Shown here piece by piece: positions 23,455 through 33,222 of a stretch of DNA of 37,712 nt. Below the pieces are notes generated by a model. It did no database searches. It was not told the origin of the DNA and was given only the letters and a program-made list of their open reading frames with translations. This DNA is from Oscillospiraceae bacterium (GTDB taxonomy: Bacteria; Bacillota; Clostridia; Oscillospirales; Acutalibacteraceae): NCBI GenBank assembly GCA_015066045.1, contig SVPD01000022.1, forward strand, positions 1-37,712, in the 5' to 3' direction. Numbering within the stretch: the first letter of the stretch is position 1; each line of letters starts with the position of its first letter. The position numbers and the translations under genes are program-made.

Positions 23455-23832
23455 TTATTTTTTCACTACTTCGAAACCGAAGGGTGCCAGAGAGAGCTTT
23501 GCCAGCTTAAAATACTGCTTACCGAAGGGTATACCGATAATCGTGGCACAGAAAATAAGACCGATACAAAGGTTTTCGAAGGCCATAACCGCACCTGTGG
23601 AAATGATCCAGATAATATTTGCTATGGTGCTGAGCACACCGCTGTCATTATCCCTTACCTCTTTGTCAAAGGGCATAAAGGAAAGCCGTGCGAACTTAAA
23701 GCACTGCTTACCGAGGGGGATGCCGATAATGGTACAGCACCACAGCACACCGTAAACACACCACATAAAGGCCGTAATTGCTCCGCCGAAAATAACCCAG
23801 ATAAGATTTCCTATTGCTTTCATATTTTTCAA
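23455..23832 (-). CDS. YccF domain inner-membrane protein
   Basis: A 125-aa membrane protein with the two YccF repeats: each has a hydrophobic helix (NLIWVIFGGAITAFMW and NIIWIISTGAVMAFE) followed by TIIGIPLGKQCFKFA or TIIGIPFGKQYFKLA. Four predicted membrane segments. The family is widespread, of unknown function. GGAG upstream of ATG. Stand-alone gene between the NifU-like gene and the alkaline phosphatase, whose terminator precedes it. Confidence 0.9.
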   Translation of the reverse strand: MKNMKAIGNLIWVIFGGAITAFMWCVYGVLWCCTIIGIPLGKQCFKFARLSFMPFDKEVRDNDSGVLSTIANIIWIISTGAVMAFENLCIGLIFCATIIGIPFGKQYFKLAKLSLAPFGFEVVKK

Positions 23833-23887
23833 CTCCTTTTTATTTTGGTACCTTTATCATACACCCTAAACATAAAAAAATAAATAA

Positions 23888-23928
23888 CAGAAAGTGAAAA
23901 AATCGGATACTGAAATTTTCACTTTCTG
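23888..23928 (-). terminator. Terminator after alkaline phosphatase
   Basis: Minus strand: CAGAAAGTGAAAA, loop, TTTTTTCACTTTCTG, then a T-rich stretch. Located 19 bp beyond the phosphatase stop. Confidence 0.8.
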
Positions 23929-23947
23929 CAAGTTCAGTTATGATATT

Positions 23948-25066
23948 TTATTTCACTGCAGGGAACATATCCTCGCCATAGCCGAATACTCTGGCTATCT
24001 GAACGGGAATCTGTCGGTTCTCTATTTCTACACCTGAAACGAAGCCTGCATCCTCAGCGGAAACATATACGGGTACATTATCAAGGTCGTGGTCTCCGCT
24101 GGTAAAGTAGTATTCATCCTTTTCGGCATCATACTTCATTCCGCCCGTGCCGTGGTCGGCAGTTACGATAACGAGGGTTTCGCCGTCCTTTTCTGCGAAA
24201 TCGAGAGCTGCGGCTACTGCCTTGTCAAACTCTACGGCTGAAAGAGTCATATTATCCATATCGTTATCGTGTGCATGCTTATCGATGCAGGCACCCTCGA
24301 CCATCAGGAAAAAGCCGTCCTCATCAGCTGAAAGAAGCTCGATAGCCTTCGAGGTCATTTCTTCGACAGTGGGTGTGTCGTGCTCGTTTGTAACATATTT
24401 GAGGTCATCGAAGCTGAACTGTGCGAAGGAGCGACTGCCCTTTTCGAGAGCCGCCATATCCGTTTCACTGTCGATATATGTCCATCCGTTTTCTGCGGTG
24501 TTTTCTTCGTTTATGCTATCCGATTCACCGCCCCAGATAAGGTCGAAGCCACTCTTAAGCTGGTCATTGCTTATCTCCTTTTCCAGTGTTCTGGAAAGAG
24601 CGTGGGCAGAGAAGGAGGAGGGAGTGGCACCGCTGGTCTGGTCTGTGGTAACCACACCTGCAGCCTTGCCGTTTGCCTTGGCCAGCTCGGCGATGGTTAC
24701 GGGAGTGGCGCCGGCAAGAGTGTTAAACACAGGAGCGAAGGGAAAAACAGCGACAGAATTAATCCATACTCTGATACCGCTGGAAAGAGCAGTGCCGCCT
24801 GCCGCAGAGTCAGTGTAGGTTATGCCGAAGGAATTTATGTCACTTTCAGCCTTTACGGGCATGGTCTCCATAGCGAGCTTCACTCCGCGCTCTGCCTTGG
24901 TAGCCTCCAGATTATTAAAGCTCATACCGTCACCTATCATAAGAATGACATTTTTATATTTGCCCTCGGTGTAGTCGTCGCTTACATTGCTGCTCATACC
25001 TGCAAAGCCGTAAAGCATAAGCACGAGGGCAGCCATAACAGAAACTAATTTTTTAATGATTATCAT
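23948..25066 (-). CDS. phoA: Alkaline phosphatase, exported
   Basis: A 372-aa phosphomonoesterase with a signal peptide (MIIIKKLVSVMAALVLMLYG). Metal-binding NVILMIGDGM at ~40, nucleophile Ser in YTDSAAGGTALSSG, a GVVTTDQTSGATPSSF segment, the DKHAHDNDM metal site, ADHGTGG (usually ADHETGG) and SGDHDLDNVPVYV near the C-terminus. It hydrolyses phosphate esters outside the cell for phosphate supply. The usual substrate-binding Arg region is divergent (SRTLEKE), so specificity may differ. GGAG is 7 nt upstream. Symbol by family only. Divergent from the MFS gene; no clear Pho box was seen. Confidence 0.88.
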   Translation of the reverse strand: MIIIKKLVSVMAALVLMLYGFAGMSSNVSDDYTEGKYKNVILMIGDGMSFNNLEATKAERGVKLAMETMPVKAESDINSFGITYTDSAAGGTALSSGIRVWINSVAVFPFAPVFNTLAGATPVTIAELAKANGKAAGVVTTDQTSGATPSSFSAHALSRTLEKEISNDQLKSGFDLIWGGESDSINEENTAENGWTYIDSETDMAALEKGSRSFAQFSFDDLKYVTNEHDTPTVEEMTSKAIELLSADEDGFFLMVEGACIDKHAHDNDMDNMTLSAVEFDKAVAAALDFAEKDGETLVIVTADHGTGGMKYDAEKDEYYFTSGDHDLDNVPVYVSAEDAGFVSGVEIENRQIPVQIARVFGYGEDMFPAVK

Positions 25067-25215
25067 ATTTTTTCTCCTTTCGGTTTTTATATAAAAACAT
25101 TGTACATTATTTCCTGCTTTTTTTCAATATTATTAATAATTTTTTATCCTTTGATTGAAAAGTTTGAACTTCTGTGATATCATACCTTTGATTTTTCGTT
25201 AAAGGAGGGAAGAGC

Positions 25216-26412
25216 GTGCGGCTCAGACAAGATTTCAGATTTACCTTTTATGCCTCTTATGCAGGCTATTTCGTGCAGGCCATCATAAATAATTTTCTTC
25301 CCCTCCTCTTTCTTACCCTGCAGCAGAATTTCGCCTTAAGCTACGATAAAATCTCTGTGCTTATCATCATAAATTTCGGCGTGCAGCTGATAGTGGATAT
25401 GGTCTCTGCCGCCTTCATCGATAAAATAGGCTACCGTGCCTCTGCACTTCTGGCTCACGCATTCGCCTTTACGGGACTTTTTTCTCTCGGCATTTTTCCC
25501 TTTATTCTGCCGCCCTATTACGGTATAATACTTTCCATAATAATATATGCCACGGGCAGCGGACTTATCGAGGTCATCATAAGCCCTCTCGTGGAGGCCT
25601 GTCCCAGTCGGAGCAAAAGCGGCTCCATGAGTCTTCTCCACTCCTTTTACTGCTGGGGACAGATGTCCGTGGTTCTTCTCTCTACGGTATTTTTCACTCT
25701 TTTCGGTGTGGAAAAATGGAGATATCTCGCCCTTTTATGGAGTCTTATCCCCCTTTTAAACGGCATTCTTTTTTCGCTCGTGCCCATTCCCGAGGCTCTG
25801 TCGGCAGGCGAAGGAATGTCGGTGAAAAAGCTTTTCGGCACAAAGCTTTTTTATGCTTTCGCACTGATTATGCTTTGCTCGGGAGCGAGTGAAATAGCTA
25901 TGAGTCAGTGGGCATCAGCCTTCGCAGAGTCGGGACTCGGGGTGTCGAAAACCGTAGGCGACCTGCTCGGCCCCTGCCTTTTTGCGGTGCTGATGGGCTC
26001 AGCCAGAGTTTTCTACTCGAAAATCAGCGAAAAAATCTCTCTGAAAAAAATGATGTATGCCTGTGCGCTGCTGTGCATAGTCAGCTATCTTATCGCAAGT
26101 CTCTCACCGCTGCCGCTTCTTTCTCTTTTCGGATGCGCTCTTTGCGGTCTTTCCGTAGGCATTATGTGGCCCGGTACCTTCTCTCTGGCGGCGGAAAAAA
26201 TTCCTGCGGGCGGCACGGCTATGTTTGCCTTCCTCGCTCTTTTCGGCGATATGGGCTGCTCTCTGGGCCCCGGCTGCGTAGGCAAGGCTATCACTCTTTC
26301 CGGCGGTGATATGAATAAGGGTATGCTGGTAGGCACGTTGTTCCCCGCACTGCTGATAGCAGGACTCAGATTTATACGGAAGGATAAAGCCGCAAAGCAC
26401 AACCGTGAATGA
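25216..26412 (+). CDS. MFS transporter
   Basis: A 398-aa protein with about 12 hydrophobic segments, GTG start with AAAGGAGGG 7 nt upstream. N-terminal half contains the MFS loop (FIDKIGYRAS at ~67) and an EACPSRSKSGSMSLLHSFY segment. C-terminal half contains KISEKISLKKMM, the equivalent loop. The substrate is unknown; this subfamily (fucose permease-like, FucP/NagP style) often carries sugars. It overlaps nothing and is followed after 28 bp by the VTT protein, probably one operon. Confidence 0.88.
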   Translation: MRLRQDFRFTFYASYAGYFVQAIINNFLPLLFLTLQQNFALSYDKISVLIIINFGVQLIVDMVSAAFIDKIGYRASALLAHAFAFTGLFSLGIFPFILPPYYGIILSIIIYATGSGLIEVIISPLVEACPSRSKSGSMSLLHSFYCWGQMSVVLLSTVFFTLFGVEKWRYLALLWSLIPLLNGILFSLVPIPEALSAGEGMSVKKLFGTKLFYAFALIMLCSGASEIAMSQWASAFAESGLGVSKTVGDLLGPCLFAVLMGSARVFYSKISEKISLKKMMYACALLCIVSYLIASLSPLPLLSLFGCALCGLSVGIMWPGTFSLAAEKIPAGGTAMFAFLALFGDMGCSLGPGCVGKAITLSGGDMNKGMLVGTLFPALLIAGLRFIRKDKAAKHNRE

Positions 26413-26440
26413 AATTATGCACTTTTACAGGAGTCAGCTT

Positions 26441-27118
26441 ATGAATAAAAAAGTAAAATCTACTCTTCTCGCTCTGCTCAGAGTGGCCGTGGCTATGGCA
26501 ATCTTCGTCATAGCAGTGGTAAATTATGAAAAACTGAAAAACATCGATGTACGTGCTTTAGTGGATGCCAGCGCAAATATGACCGTGGCAGTGCTTACCA
26601 TTTGGGGTGTGTATCTGGTAAAGTCAGTTCTTTTCATATTGCCCGCCTCTCTCATTTACATCTCCATCGGTATGGCCTTTCCTACTCCCACGGCCTGTCT
26701 TATCAGTCTGGTGGGAATCATACTCGAGGTAACCGTCACCTATTTTCTCGGCGTTTTCCTCGGCGGAGATTATGTGGAAAAGCTTCTCAGGAAAAGCAAG
26801 GGCGGCCGCAAGATACTCGAAAAGAAATTTAACGATAACTTCCCTGCACTTCTGGTTATCCGTGCTCTTCCCGTTTTCCCCATCGACTTCGTAAGCCTTT
26901 TCTGGGGTGCCTCGAAATGTAAATTCCCCCGTTACTTCATCGCCTCAGTCGTCGGCATTATGCCACGTGTGGTGCTTTTCACGATTCTGGGCGACGGTAT
27001 TTATGACTACATTCCCATCCATCTGATTATAAAGATAGTCATTTTCTGTATCCCCGTAGGTGCATTGATTTATCTCATAAGGCATTTTATCAGACTCAAT
27101 AAAGAAACAGACACTTGA
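26441..27118 (+). CDS. TVP38/TMEM64 (VTT-domain) membrane protein
   Basis: A 225-aa membrane protein. Start at ATG 26441 (AGGAG 7 nt upstream), avoiding a GTG at 26405 that would overlap the transporter gene. VTT/DedA-like pattern: a first segment AVAMAIFVIAVVNYE, ILPASLIYISIGMAF, the soluble loop GGRKILEKKF, then RALPVFPIDFVSLFWG and the family's GIMPRVVLF. Members of this family have been linked to phospholipid scrambling or transport in the membrane. It ends at a strong terminator. Confidence 0.9.
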   Translation: MNKKVKSTLLALLRVAVAMAIFVIAVVNYEKLKNIDVRALVDASANMTVAVLTIWGVYLVKSVLFILPASLIYISIGMAFPTPTACLISLVGIILEVTVTYFLGVFLGGDYVEKLLRKSKGGRKILEKKFNDNFPALLVIRALPVFPIDFVSLFWGASKCKFPRYFIASVVGIMPRVVLFTILGDGIYDYIPIHLIIKIVIFCIPVGALIYLIRHFIRLNKETDT

Positions 27119-27146
27119 TGTAAAATCAGGTGTCTGTTGTTTTTAT
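27106..27146 (+). terminator. Terminator after the VTT gene
   Basis: AACAGACACTTGAT pairs with ATCAGGTGTCTGTT around GTAAA and is followed by GTTTTTATT. Convergent with secA; its left side also has an A-rich run, so it may serve both. Confidence 0.85.
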
Positions 27147-27153
27147 TCACTGG

Positions 27154-29910
27154 TCAGAATTTCTTTTCTGCTCCGGGCCTGCCGCAGCATTTCTTATATT
27201 TTTTACCGCTTCCGCAGGGGCAGGGATCGTTAACGCCTATTTTCTTTCCGTCGTTTCTTACGGTTCTGCCCTTTTCGCTGCCGTCACCCGAGCCTCTGGC
27301 TACGGTAACCTTAGCCACCTTTTCTCTGGTGACCTCCTCTTCGACTGCGAAGCGCTTTACGAGAACGCATTTAACCGTGTTGTCACGGATGGCACTCGTC
27401 ATTTCCTCAAACATATCATAGCTGTATTCTCTGAAGGCGATGACGGGATCCTTCTGACCGTAGGCTAAAAGTCCTACGCTTCTTTTCAGCTCATCCATAG
27501 CGTCGATGTAGTCCATCCACTGAAGGTCTACATTGTGCAGAAGCTCGCTTCTTTCGATTTCACGCATCATTTCCTCGCCGTAGATAACCTCTCTGCTCTT
27601 ATGGAGCTGATGGGCTCTTTCGGTGAGCATATCGAAAATTTCGTCAGCCTTGTACTTTCTGTCCTCTCTGAAATCGTTTTCAGAGGTAAGCCAGCCGAGA
27701 TATTTGTCACGCAGAGTAGCAAAGTTCCATTCGCTTGAGGGAATGTTTGAGGGGCAGCAGAACTCTACGGTGTCACCGATAGAGTCATCTATCATCTTCG
27801 TAATGACAGGCTTCATATCCTCGCCGTTGAGAACCTTGTCTCTCTGGGTGTAGATAATCTCTCTCTGCTTATTCATAACATCGTCAAACGAAAGAACGTG
27901 GCGGCGGGTAGCGAAGTTATTTCCCTCTACCTTTCTCTGAGCGGACTCTACCTGCTTAGAAAGCATACCTGCCTCGATGGGAAGGTCGTTATCCAGAGGC
28001 ATAGAGTTCATAATAGCCATCATTCTGTCACCGCCGAAGAGACGGAGAAGGTCATCCTGCATAGAAAGGTAGAAACGGCTTTCACCGGGGTCTCCCTGTC
28101 GTCCGCTTCGTCCTCTGAGCTGATTGTCTATACGGCGGGACTCGTGTCTTTCGGTACCGATGATGTAAAGACCGCCTGCCTGTCTTACCTGCTCAGCTTC
28201 GTCTGCGATTTCTGCCTTGTATTTGGCTTCGAGCTCTTTGAATTTCTCTCTGGCCTCGATAATGTCCTCGTTATCCGTGTCGCCAAAGCCCGTGGCCTCG
28301 GAAATAAGCTCCTCGGGATATTCGAGCTTTCTCATTTCGCTCTTCGCCAGAAACTCAGCGTTACCGCCGAGCATAATGTCGGTGCCTCGGCCCGCCATAT
28401 TCGTAGCTATGGTAACTGCTCCGAGCTTACCTGCCTGTGCTACGATTTCCGCTTCCTTGTCGTGATGCTTTGCATTGAGAACGTTATGCTTTATGCCTCT
28501 CTTTTTCAGAGCTGCGGAAAGCTTCTCACTCTTTTCGATGGAAACGGTACCTACGAGCACGGGCTGTCCCTTTTCGTGACACTCCAGAATCTGCTCGATG
28601 ATTGCATTGAATTTAAACTGCTCGGTCTGATAAATTACGTCCGTATTATCCTTTCTGAGGAGCGGCTTATTGGTGGGAATTTCCACCGCATCGAGAGAGT
28701 AAATCTCTCTGAATTCCTCTACCTCAGTCATAGCCGTACCGGTCATACCGGAAAGCTTTTTATAAAGACGGAAATAATTCTGGAAGGTGATGGTGGCGAG
28801 AGTTTTATTTTCACGGGCGATTTTGACGTTTTCCTTGGCCTCGATAGCCTGATGGAGACCGTCACTGTAGCGTCTGCCGAGCATAATACGTCCCGTAAAT
28901 TCGTCAACGATAAGCACCTGACCGTCCTTGACCACATAATCTATGTCTCTGGTCATAATGCCGTGAGCTCTGATAGCGATGTTAAGATGATGGGAAAGAG
29001 TAAGGTTATCGGGATCGCTGAGATTTTCTATGCCGAAAAACTTCTCTGCCTTCCGGATACCCTCTTTAGTAAGGGAAACGTGCTTACTCTTTTCGTCTAC
29101 GATGTAGTCTGCTCCTGCCTCCTTGGCGATTTCCTCCAAATCTGCCTTGGAGTCGGTTTCAGCCACCTTATAGCACTTAAGGCTTCTTACAAAGGTGTTT
29201 GCCACGGAATAAAGCTCACTGGATTTTCCGCCCATACCCGAAATGATGAGAGGAGTTCTCGCCTCGTCGATAAGGATGGAGTCAACCTCGTCCACAATAA
29301 CGAAGCTATGGCCTCTCTGCACCTTTTCTTCCTTATACTGAGCCATATTGTCACGCAGATAGTCGAAGCCCATTTCATTGTTTGTACCGTAGGTAATGTC
29401 TGCGGCATAGGCAGCTCTTCTCTCGTCGTTTTCCAGACCGTTTACGATAAGACCTACCGAAAGTCCCATAAAGCGGTAAACCTTACCCATCCATTCACTG
29501 TCTCGGCGGGCAAGATAGTCATTTACCGTAACGATGTGAACACCGTCGCCCGTAAGACCGTTAAGGTAAGCAGGAAGAGTAGCCACGAGAGTTTTACCCT
29601 CACCTGTTTTCATTTCTGCTATTCTGCCCTGATGAAGCACGATACCGCCCATAATCTGAACGGGAAAATGCTTCATACCTAAGACACGCCATGCGGCCTC
29701 ACGGCAGGCGGCGAAGGCCTCGGGGAGAATATCGTCCGTTGTCTCACCCTTGGCAAGTCTTTCTTTGAATTCGGGAGTTTTTGCCTTCAGCTGACTGTCG
29801 GTAAGCTTGCCGTATTCCTCCTCGTAGGAGAGAACCTTATCAACCAAAGGTCTGATTCTTTTTATTTCCTTCGATGAATAGTCACCGAAAAGCTTTTTTA
29901 ATAAGCCCAT
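27154..29910 (-). CDS. secA: Protein translocase ATPase SecA
   Basis: 918 aa, the usual size. Start ATG 29910 ([12 protein letters not shown]) with AGGTG 6 nt upstream. Walker [16 protein letters not shown]-like [16 protein letters not shown], helicase motif [10 protein letters not shown] and the C-terminal zinc-binding [13 protein letters not shown] (SEC-C) are all present. It drives preprotein export through SecYEG by ATP hydrolysis. Stand-alone gene; a terminator-like hairpin lies just beyond its stop. Confidence 0.98.
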   Translation of the reverse strand: MGLLKKLFGDYSSKEIKRIRPLVDKVLSYEEEYGKLTDSQLKAKTPEFKERLAKGETTDDILPEAFAACREAAWRVLGMKHFPVQIMGGIVLHQGRIAEMKTGEGKTLVATLPAYLNGLTGDGVHIVTVNDYLARRDSEWMGKVYRFMGLSVGLIVNGLENDERRAAYAADITYGTNNEMGFDYLRDNMAQYKEEKVQRGHSFVIVDEVDSILIDEARTPLIISGMGGKSSELYSVANTFVRSLKCYKVAETDSKADLEEIAKEAGADYIVDEKSKHVSLTKEGIRKAEKFFGIENLSDPDNLTLSHHLNIAIRAHGIMTRDIDYVVKDGQVLIVDEFTGRIMLGRRYSDGLHQAIEAKENVKIARENKTLATITFQNYFRLYKKLSGMTGTAMTEVEEFREIYSLDAVEIPTNKPLLRKDNTDVIYQTEQFKFNAIIEQILECHEKGQPVLVGTVSIEKSEKLSAALKKRGIKHNVLNAKHHDKEAEIVAQAGKLGAVTIATNMAGRGTDIMLGGNAEFLAKSEMRKLEYPEELISEATGFGDTDNEDIIEAREKFKELEAKYKAEIADEAEQVRQAGGLYIIGTERHESRRIDNQLRGRSGRQGDPGESRFYLSMQDDLLRLFGGDRMMAIMNSMPLDNDLPIEAGMLSKQVESAQRKVEGNNFATRRHVLSFDDVMNKQREIIYTQRDKVLNGEDMKPVITKMIDDSIGDTVEFCCPSNIPSSEWNFATLRDKYLGWLTSENDFREDRKYKADEIFDMLTERAHQLHKSREVIYGEEMMREIERSELLHNVDLQWMDYIDAMDELKRSVGLLAYGQKDPVIAFREYSYDMFEEMTSAIRDNTVKCVLVKRFAVEEEVTREKVAKVTVARGSGDGSEKGRTVRNDGKKIGVNDPCPCGSGKKYKKCCGRPGAEKKF

Positions 29911-30111
29911 TATAATCACCTCTTGTTTTTCTGATTATAAGTATAATCATTTTATTTTAACACAAGTTAAAAAATTTTGCAATAGCTTGAGGACAATAGG
30001 AATTGACGGACAGAAACCGTCAGGTGTATGCTTTTCCAAGCCTTGACAAAAGCCGAACATAATGTTAAAATAATATGAATGATTTTTAACTTAATAAAGG
30101 TGGTAATGCTG

Positions 30112-31782
30112 ATGAAAAAGCTTATTTCTTTTCTTCTGGTCGCTGTGATGCTTTTCGCAGTTATGGCTCCTATGGCGTCTGCTGCGAACGAAAGAACTCC
30201 CGTCGTTTACATCAGAGGCAACGGTGACGGTATTTATTATCCCGACGGCACCCTCTGTGTCGCACAGCTTGAGGACCTCTCTCTCGGCGGTGACGAGGGC
30301 GGCCTTGACAAGGATACCATCGTCGAGGCAGTGGTAAACATTCTCAAGCCCTTCGTTTTGGAGGGTATGCTTTTCGACGAGTGGGACAACTACGGCAGAG
30401 CTGTTTACGATGAAATTTCACCTCTTTTCCCTGATTCAGGTCTCGATGAAAACGGAAATCCGAGAAAGGGTGTAGGTGTTCTCGCTTCGACTATGGCTGA
30501 CTCTGTAGCAGCTGCAAAAACCGCATGGTATTACAATGTGAATTCTGCCTACTGCTTCGCTTATGACTGGCGTCTTTCTCCCTATGATCATGTAGACAGA
30601 CTTCATGAGTATGTTCTTCAGGTTCTGAAAACTACAGGTCAGCAGCAGGTTTCAATGTATGCCAGATGTATGGGCGGCAGTCTGCTTTCCGCTTATCTGG
30701 AAAGATACGGTCATCTCGGACTCGTTAAAAACGTAATCTTCTGCGATGTTCTTTCAAACGAAGCTACCGTTATTTCCAAGCTTTTCAGCGGTCAGATCGA
30801 ATTTGATGCCAAGATGGTGGAAAGATATGCAGGCCAGCTTGATTTCTGCGGACAGACAGGCGACGGTGTAGGCTTTGCCTTCAGCGAAATCCTTTATGAA
30901 ATCGTTTTCAAGACTATGTCCTTCTTCAATCAGATAAATGTAACCGATAAGGCTCTCGACGGAGTGGAGGAGCTTTATGAAAAGCTTTATAAGGCTCTCG
31001 TCCCCGCTCTTTTACACGCTACGGGTATGGCTACTCAGGTAAACTACTGGACAGAGATTGCCGAGGAGGATATGGATGCCGCTCTTAATCTCGTTTACGG
31101 TGAGAAGGGCTCAGAGCTCCGTACAAAATATGCAGGTCTCATCGAAAAAATCCAATACTACAGAGAGCACATTTCATCTGACCTCGACGGCTTTTATAAA
31201 AGCCTCGACGAAAAAGAAATCCATTACGGCTTCATCGGAAAATACGGCTTTATGAATGCCCCCTTCACCGCCGATGCCGACCTTCTCAGCGATTCACTTG
31301 TAAGTCTTACTCACGCTACTGCGGGTGCTACCACCGCTCCCATCGATCAAGTCCTCTCTGATGACTACATAAATGCACGTATAGCTGAGGACAAGGGTAA
31401 ATACATTTCTCCCGACAAACAGGTAGACCTTTCCACCTGTGTTGTTCCCGACAGAACATGGATTCTGAAAAACGCTCACCATGATGTTATTGACTGTCTG
31501 CATCCCATTATCTACGCCTTCCTTAACGGAACAAATGAAAATGCAGATACGGTTTATGAAAAACTCGGACTCGGTCGGTTCCTTACTTATGATTATGCTA
31601 CAAACACTGCCTCCAATATGACGGCAGAAAACTCAGCTGATTATGACTTCATCACCCGTCCCATAGACGAGCCCACCACAGAAACCAGACTTGCCGCCTT
31701 TATGAGATTTTTCACTATGCTTCTCAATTTCATCACAAAGCTTTTAAAGGGCGAGCTTGATTTCTCAAATCTTTTAGGCTGA
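30112..31782 (+). CDS. Secreted LCAT-like alpha/beta hydrolase with Cys at the nucleophile elbow
   Basis: About 556 aa from ATG 30112 (AGGTGG 8 nt upstream); ATG 30079 is the longer alternative. Signal peptide with cleavage near MASA-ANER. The lecithin:cholesterol acyltransferase-type fold is suggested by FAYDWRLSPYDHVDRL (~160) and the elbow ARCMGGSLL, where the normal Gly-x-Ser-x-Gly is Ala-Arg-Cys186-Met-Gly. The acid and His are probably in the Asp/His-rich region after residue ~450 (NAHHDVIDCLHP). A hydrophobic helix at the C-terminus (FFTMLLNFITKLL) may bind membranes. It would act on extracellular lipids or acyl groups; a Cys nucleophile is unusual. Confidence 0.75.
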   Translation: MKKLISFLLVAVMLFAVMAPMASAANERTPVVYIRGNGDGIYYPDGTLCVAQLEDLSLGGDEGGLDKDTIVEAVVNILKPFVLEGMLFDEWDNYGRAVYDEISPLFPDSGLDENGNPRKGVGVLASTMADSVAAAKTAWYYNVNSAYCFAYDWRLSPYDHVDRLHEYVLQVLKTTGQQQVSMYARCMGGSLLSAYLERYGHLGLVKNVIFCDVLSNEATVISKLFSGQIEFDAKMVERYAGQLDFCGQTGDGVGFAFSEILYEIVFKTMSFFNQINVTDKALDGVEELYEKLYKALVPALLHATGMATQVNYWTEIAEEDMDAALNLVYGEKGSELRTKYAGLIEKIQYYREHISSDLDGFYKSLDEKEIHYGFIGKYGFMNAPFTADADLLSDSLVSLTHATAGATTAPIDQVLSDDYINARIAEDKGKYISPDKQVDLSTCVVPDRTWILKNAHHDVIDCLHPIIYAFLNGTNENADTVYEKLGLGRFLTYDYATNTASNMTAENSADYDFITRPIDEPTTETRLAAFMRFFTMLLNFITKLLKGELDFSNLLG

Positions 31783-31792
31783 AAAAATATTT

Positions 31793-31836
31793 AATGCTCA
31801 CGGAGATTTAACCGTCTCCGTGAGCATTTTTATTTT
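31793..31836 (+). terminator. Terminator after the LCAT-like gene
   Basis: AATGCTCACGGAGA pairs with TCTCCGTGAGCATT, then TTTATTTTTAT. Very strong stem, 14 bp. Confidence 0.9.
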
Positions 31837-31869
31837 TATGTGAGCATATATTTCTTCGGGGGGATTAAT

Positions 31870-32163
31870 ATGAAGTATTTACCCGAAGAAAGAGCGAAAG
31901 AGCTGGCTCTTTACATAATCGAAACAGGTGCCACTGTCAGACAGACGGCCAAACGCTTCGGCATAAGCAAAAGCACCGTTCACACAGACATAACCGCACG
32001 GCTCATAAAAAGCGAGCCCGACCTTTACGACAGAGTGCGTCTGGTCCTCGACATCAATAAAGAGGAGCGCCATATAAGAGGCGGAGAAGCGACACGGAGA
32101 AAATTCGGAAATCGGAACACGGAATGCGAAAGTGCAGCGGCCCCGTCTGAGGCAAAGAAGTGA
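31870..32163 (+). CDS. spoIIID: Stage III sporulation transcriptional regulator SpoIIID
   Basis: 97 aa from ATG 31870 (GGGGGG upstream); an ATG at 31840 is less likely. The HTH ATVRQTAKRFGISKSTVHTD at ~22-41, then TARL and a conserved HIRGGEATRRKFG near 70 match SpoIIID. It is the mother-cell regulator acting with SigE and SigK. The C-terminal ~18 residues (ending APSEAKK) are variable. It shows that the organism belongs to an endospore-forming lineage. Confidence 0.92.
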   Translation: MKYLPEERAKELALYIIETGATVRQTAKRFGISKSTVHTDITARLIKSEPDLYDRVRLVLDINKEERHIRGGEATRRKFGNRNTECESAAAPSEAKK

Positions 32164-32186
32164 TTTGTCTGCGTTTTTCACGGAAA

Positions 32187-32230
32187 AAGAAAAGCCTCTG
32201 CCCCGCAGTAGGCTGCGCAGCAGAGGTCTG
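32187..32230 (-). terminator. Terminator after the serine hydrolase gene
   Basis: Minus strand: AGACCTCTGCTGCGCAG... pairs with CTGCGGGGCAGAGGCTT, followed by TTCTTTTTCC. Sits between convergent genes. Confidence 0.7.
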
Positions 32231-32243
32231 AAAATTTACGGCG

Positions 32244-33206
32244 TTATGCCTTAAGGAAATCCAATATTTCCTTCCATACCTTTTCATCCTGAGCGGTCAT
32301 TCTCTTCCAGTCATATTTCGCTTTAAAGGCCTTTTTGTCCTCCTCGGTCATCAAGGTCTTTTTTCTCAGTGCCTTCTGATATTCGGCAAAGAATTTATCC
32401 TTATACCGTACGGCATCCTCTGTGTAGTTAGGATTATGGTTTTTGCCTGTAAGACGGAGAAACCTTATGTTTTCCTTACCCGAAAGCTCTTTTTCCAGCA
32501 GGTCGAAGCTGAGCTTTGCGGAAACGGTTTTATCGTCATCGGAATGGATAACAAGCACTTTCGTTTCAGTGCTTTTAAGAGTATCGACGGCACTGTATTT
32601 CACATAATCGGGGTTTGCCTCTTTTTCCAGAGCGAGGATTTTTTTACAGAAGGGAGAAAGAGGTCCGCGGAAAAAGCCCTTTAAAATCTGTCCTACGGCA
32701 ATAAAGCCCGACATGGCCACACACCTTTCAATGTCCGGATGAAGCGCAGAAATGTTAAGAGTGGAAAAGCCGCCCCAGCTGTGACCGATAACGCTCAGGG
32801 CAAGAGAAGCATATTTTTCATCTGCCTTAAGTGCCTTCACCGCATCGTCAAGGTCACGGAGAGACTGAGCGAAGCCGTTCGTACCGTTACCGCCCGATTT
32901 CATACATCCCGTATGGTCGTAGGCGAAAACACGGTAGCCCTCTCTGCAGAGCCTTTCTATTTCCGTCATATAGCCCGTGTGTCCCGAGCCCATACCGTGC
33001 TCGAAGATAATGAGTCTGCTCTCGTCGTAGCCCTCATAATAATAAAAGGCGCCTGCGAGAGTGTGTCCCAGAGAGGACGGAAACGAATATTCCTCACAGC
33101 GGAGACCTTCGAAGTCCTCTGCAGTGAAATAAACCACGCAGCCGTTATCGTCTGCACGGGTATAGACCATTTTTCTGTAAATTTTTTCTATGGCTTTGGT
33201 TATCAT
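32244..33206 (-). CDS. Alpha/beta hydrolase (serine lipase/peptidase-like)
   Basis: 320 aa from ATG 33206 (AAAGGATG upstream), 16 bp after the Cys-rich gene. A longer frame to 33317 overlaps that gene. Nucleophile elbow GHSWGG at ~150 (VIGHSWGGF); the oxyanion region is FEHGMGSGHTGYM at ~70-82; catalytic Asp in VIHSDDDKTVS and His in GKNHNPNY. Resembles the serine aminopeptidase/monoacylglycerol lipase (Hydrolase_4) group; cytoplasmic. Substrate unknown. Confidence 0.85.
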   Translation of the reverse strand: MITKAIEKIYRKMVYTRADDNGCVVYFTAEDFEGLRCEEYSFPSSLGHTLAGAFYYYEGYDESRLIIFEHGMGSGHTGYMTEIERLCREGYRVFAYDHTGCMKSGGNGTNGFAQSLRDLDDAVKALKADEKYASLALSVIGHSWGGFSTLNISALHPDIERCVAMSGFIAVGQILKGFFRGPLSPFCKKILALEKEANPDYVKYSAVDTLKSTETKVLVIHSDDDKTVSAKLSFDLLEKELSGKENIRFLRLTGKNHNPNYTEDAVRYKDKFFAEYQKALRKKTLMTEEDKKAFKAKYDWKRMTAQDEKVWKEILDFLKA

Positions 33207-33222
33207 AATAAAGCATCCTTTC

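Noticed and set aside
27898-29682. 594-codon frame opposite to secA, and similar long antisense frames at 24147-24818 and 24380-25048
   Set aside because: Frames antisense to well-supported secA and phosphatase genes with no independent start site or protein family; typical of codon-bias shadows.
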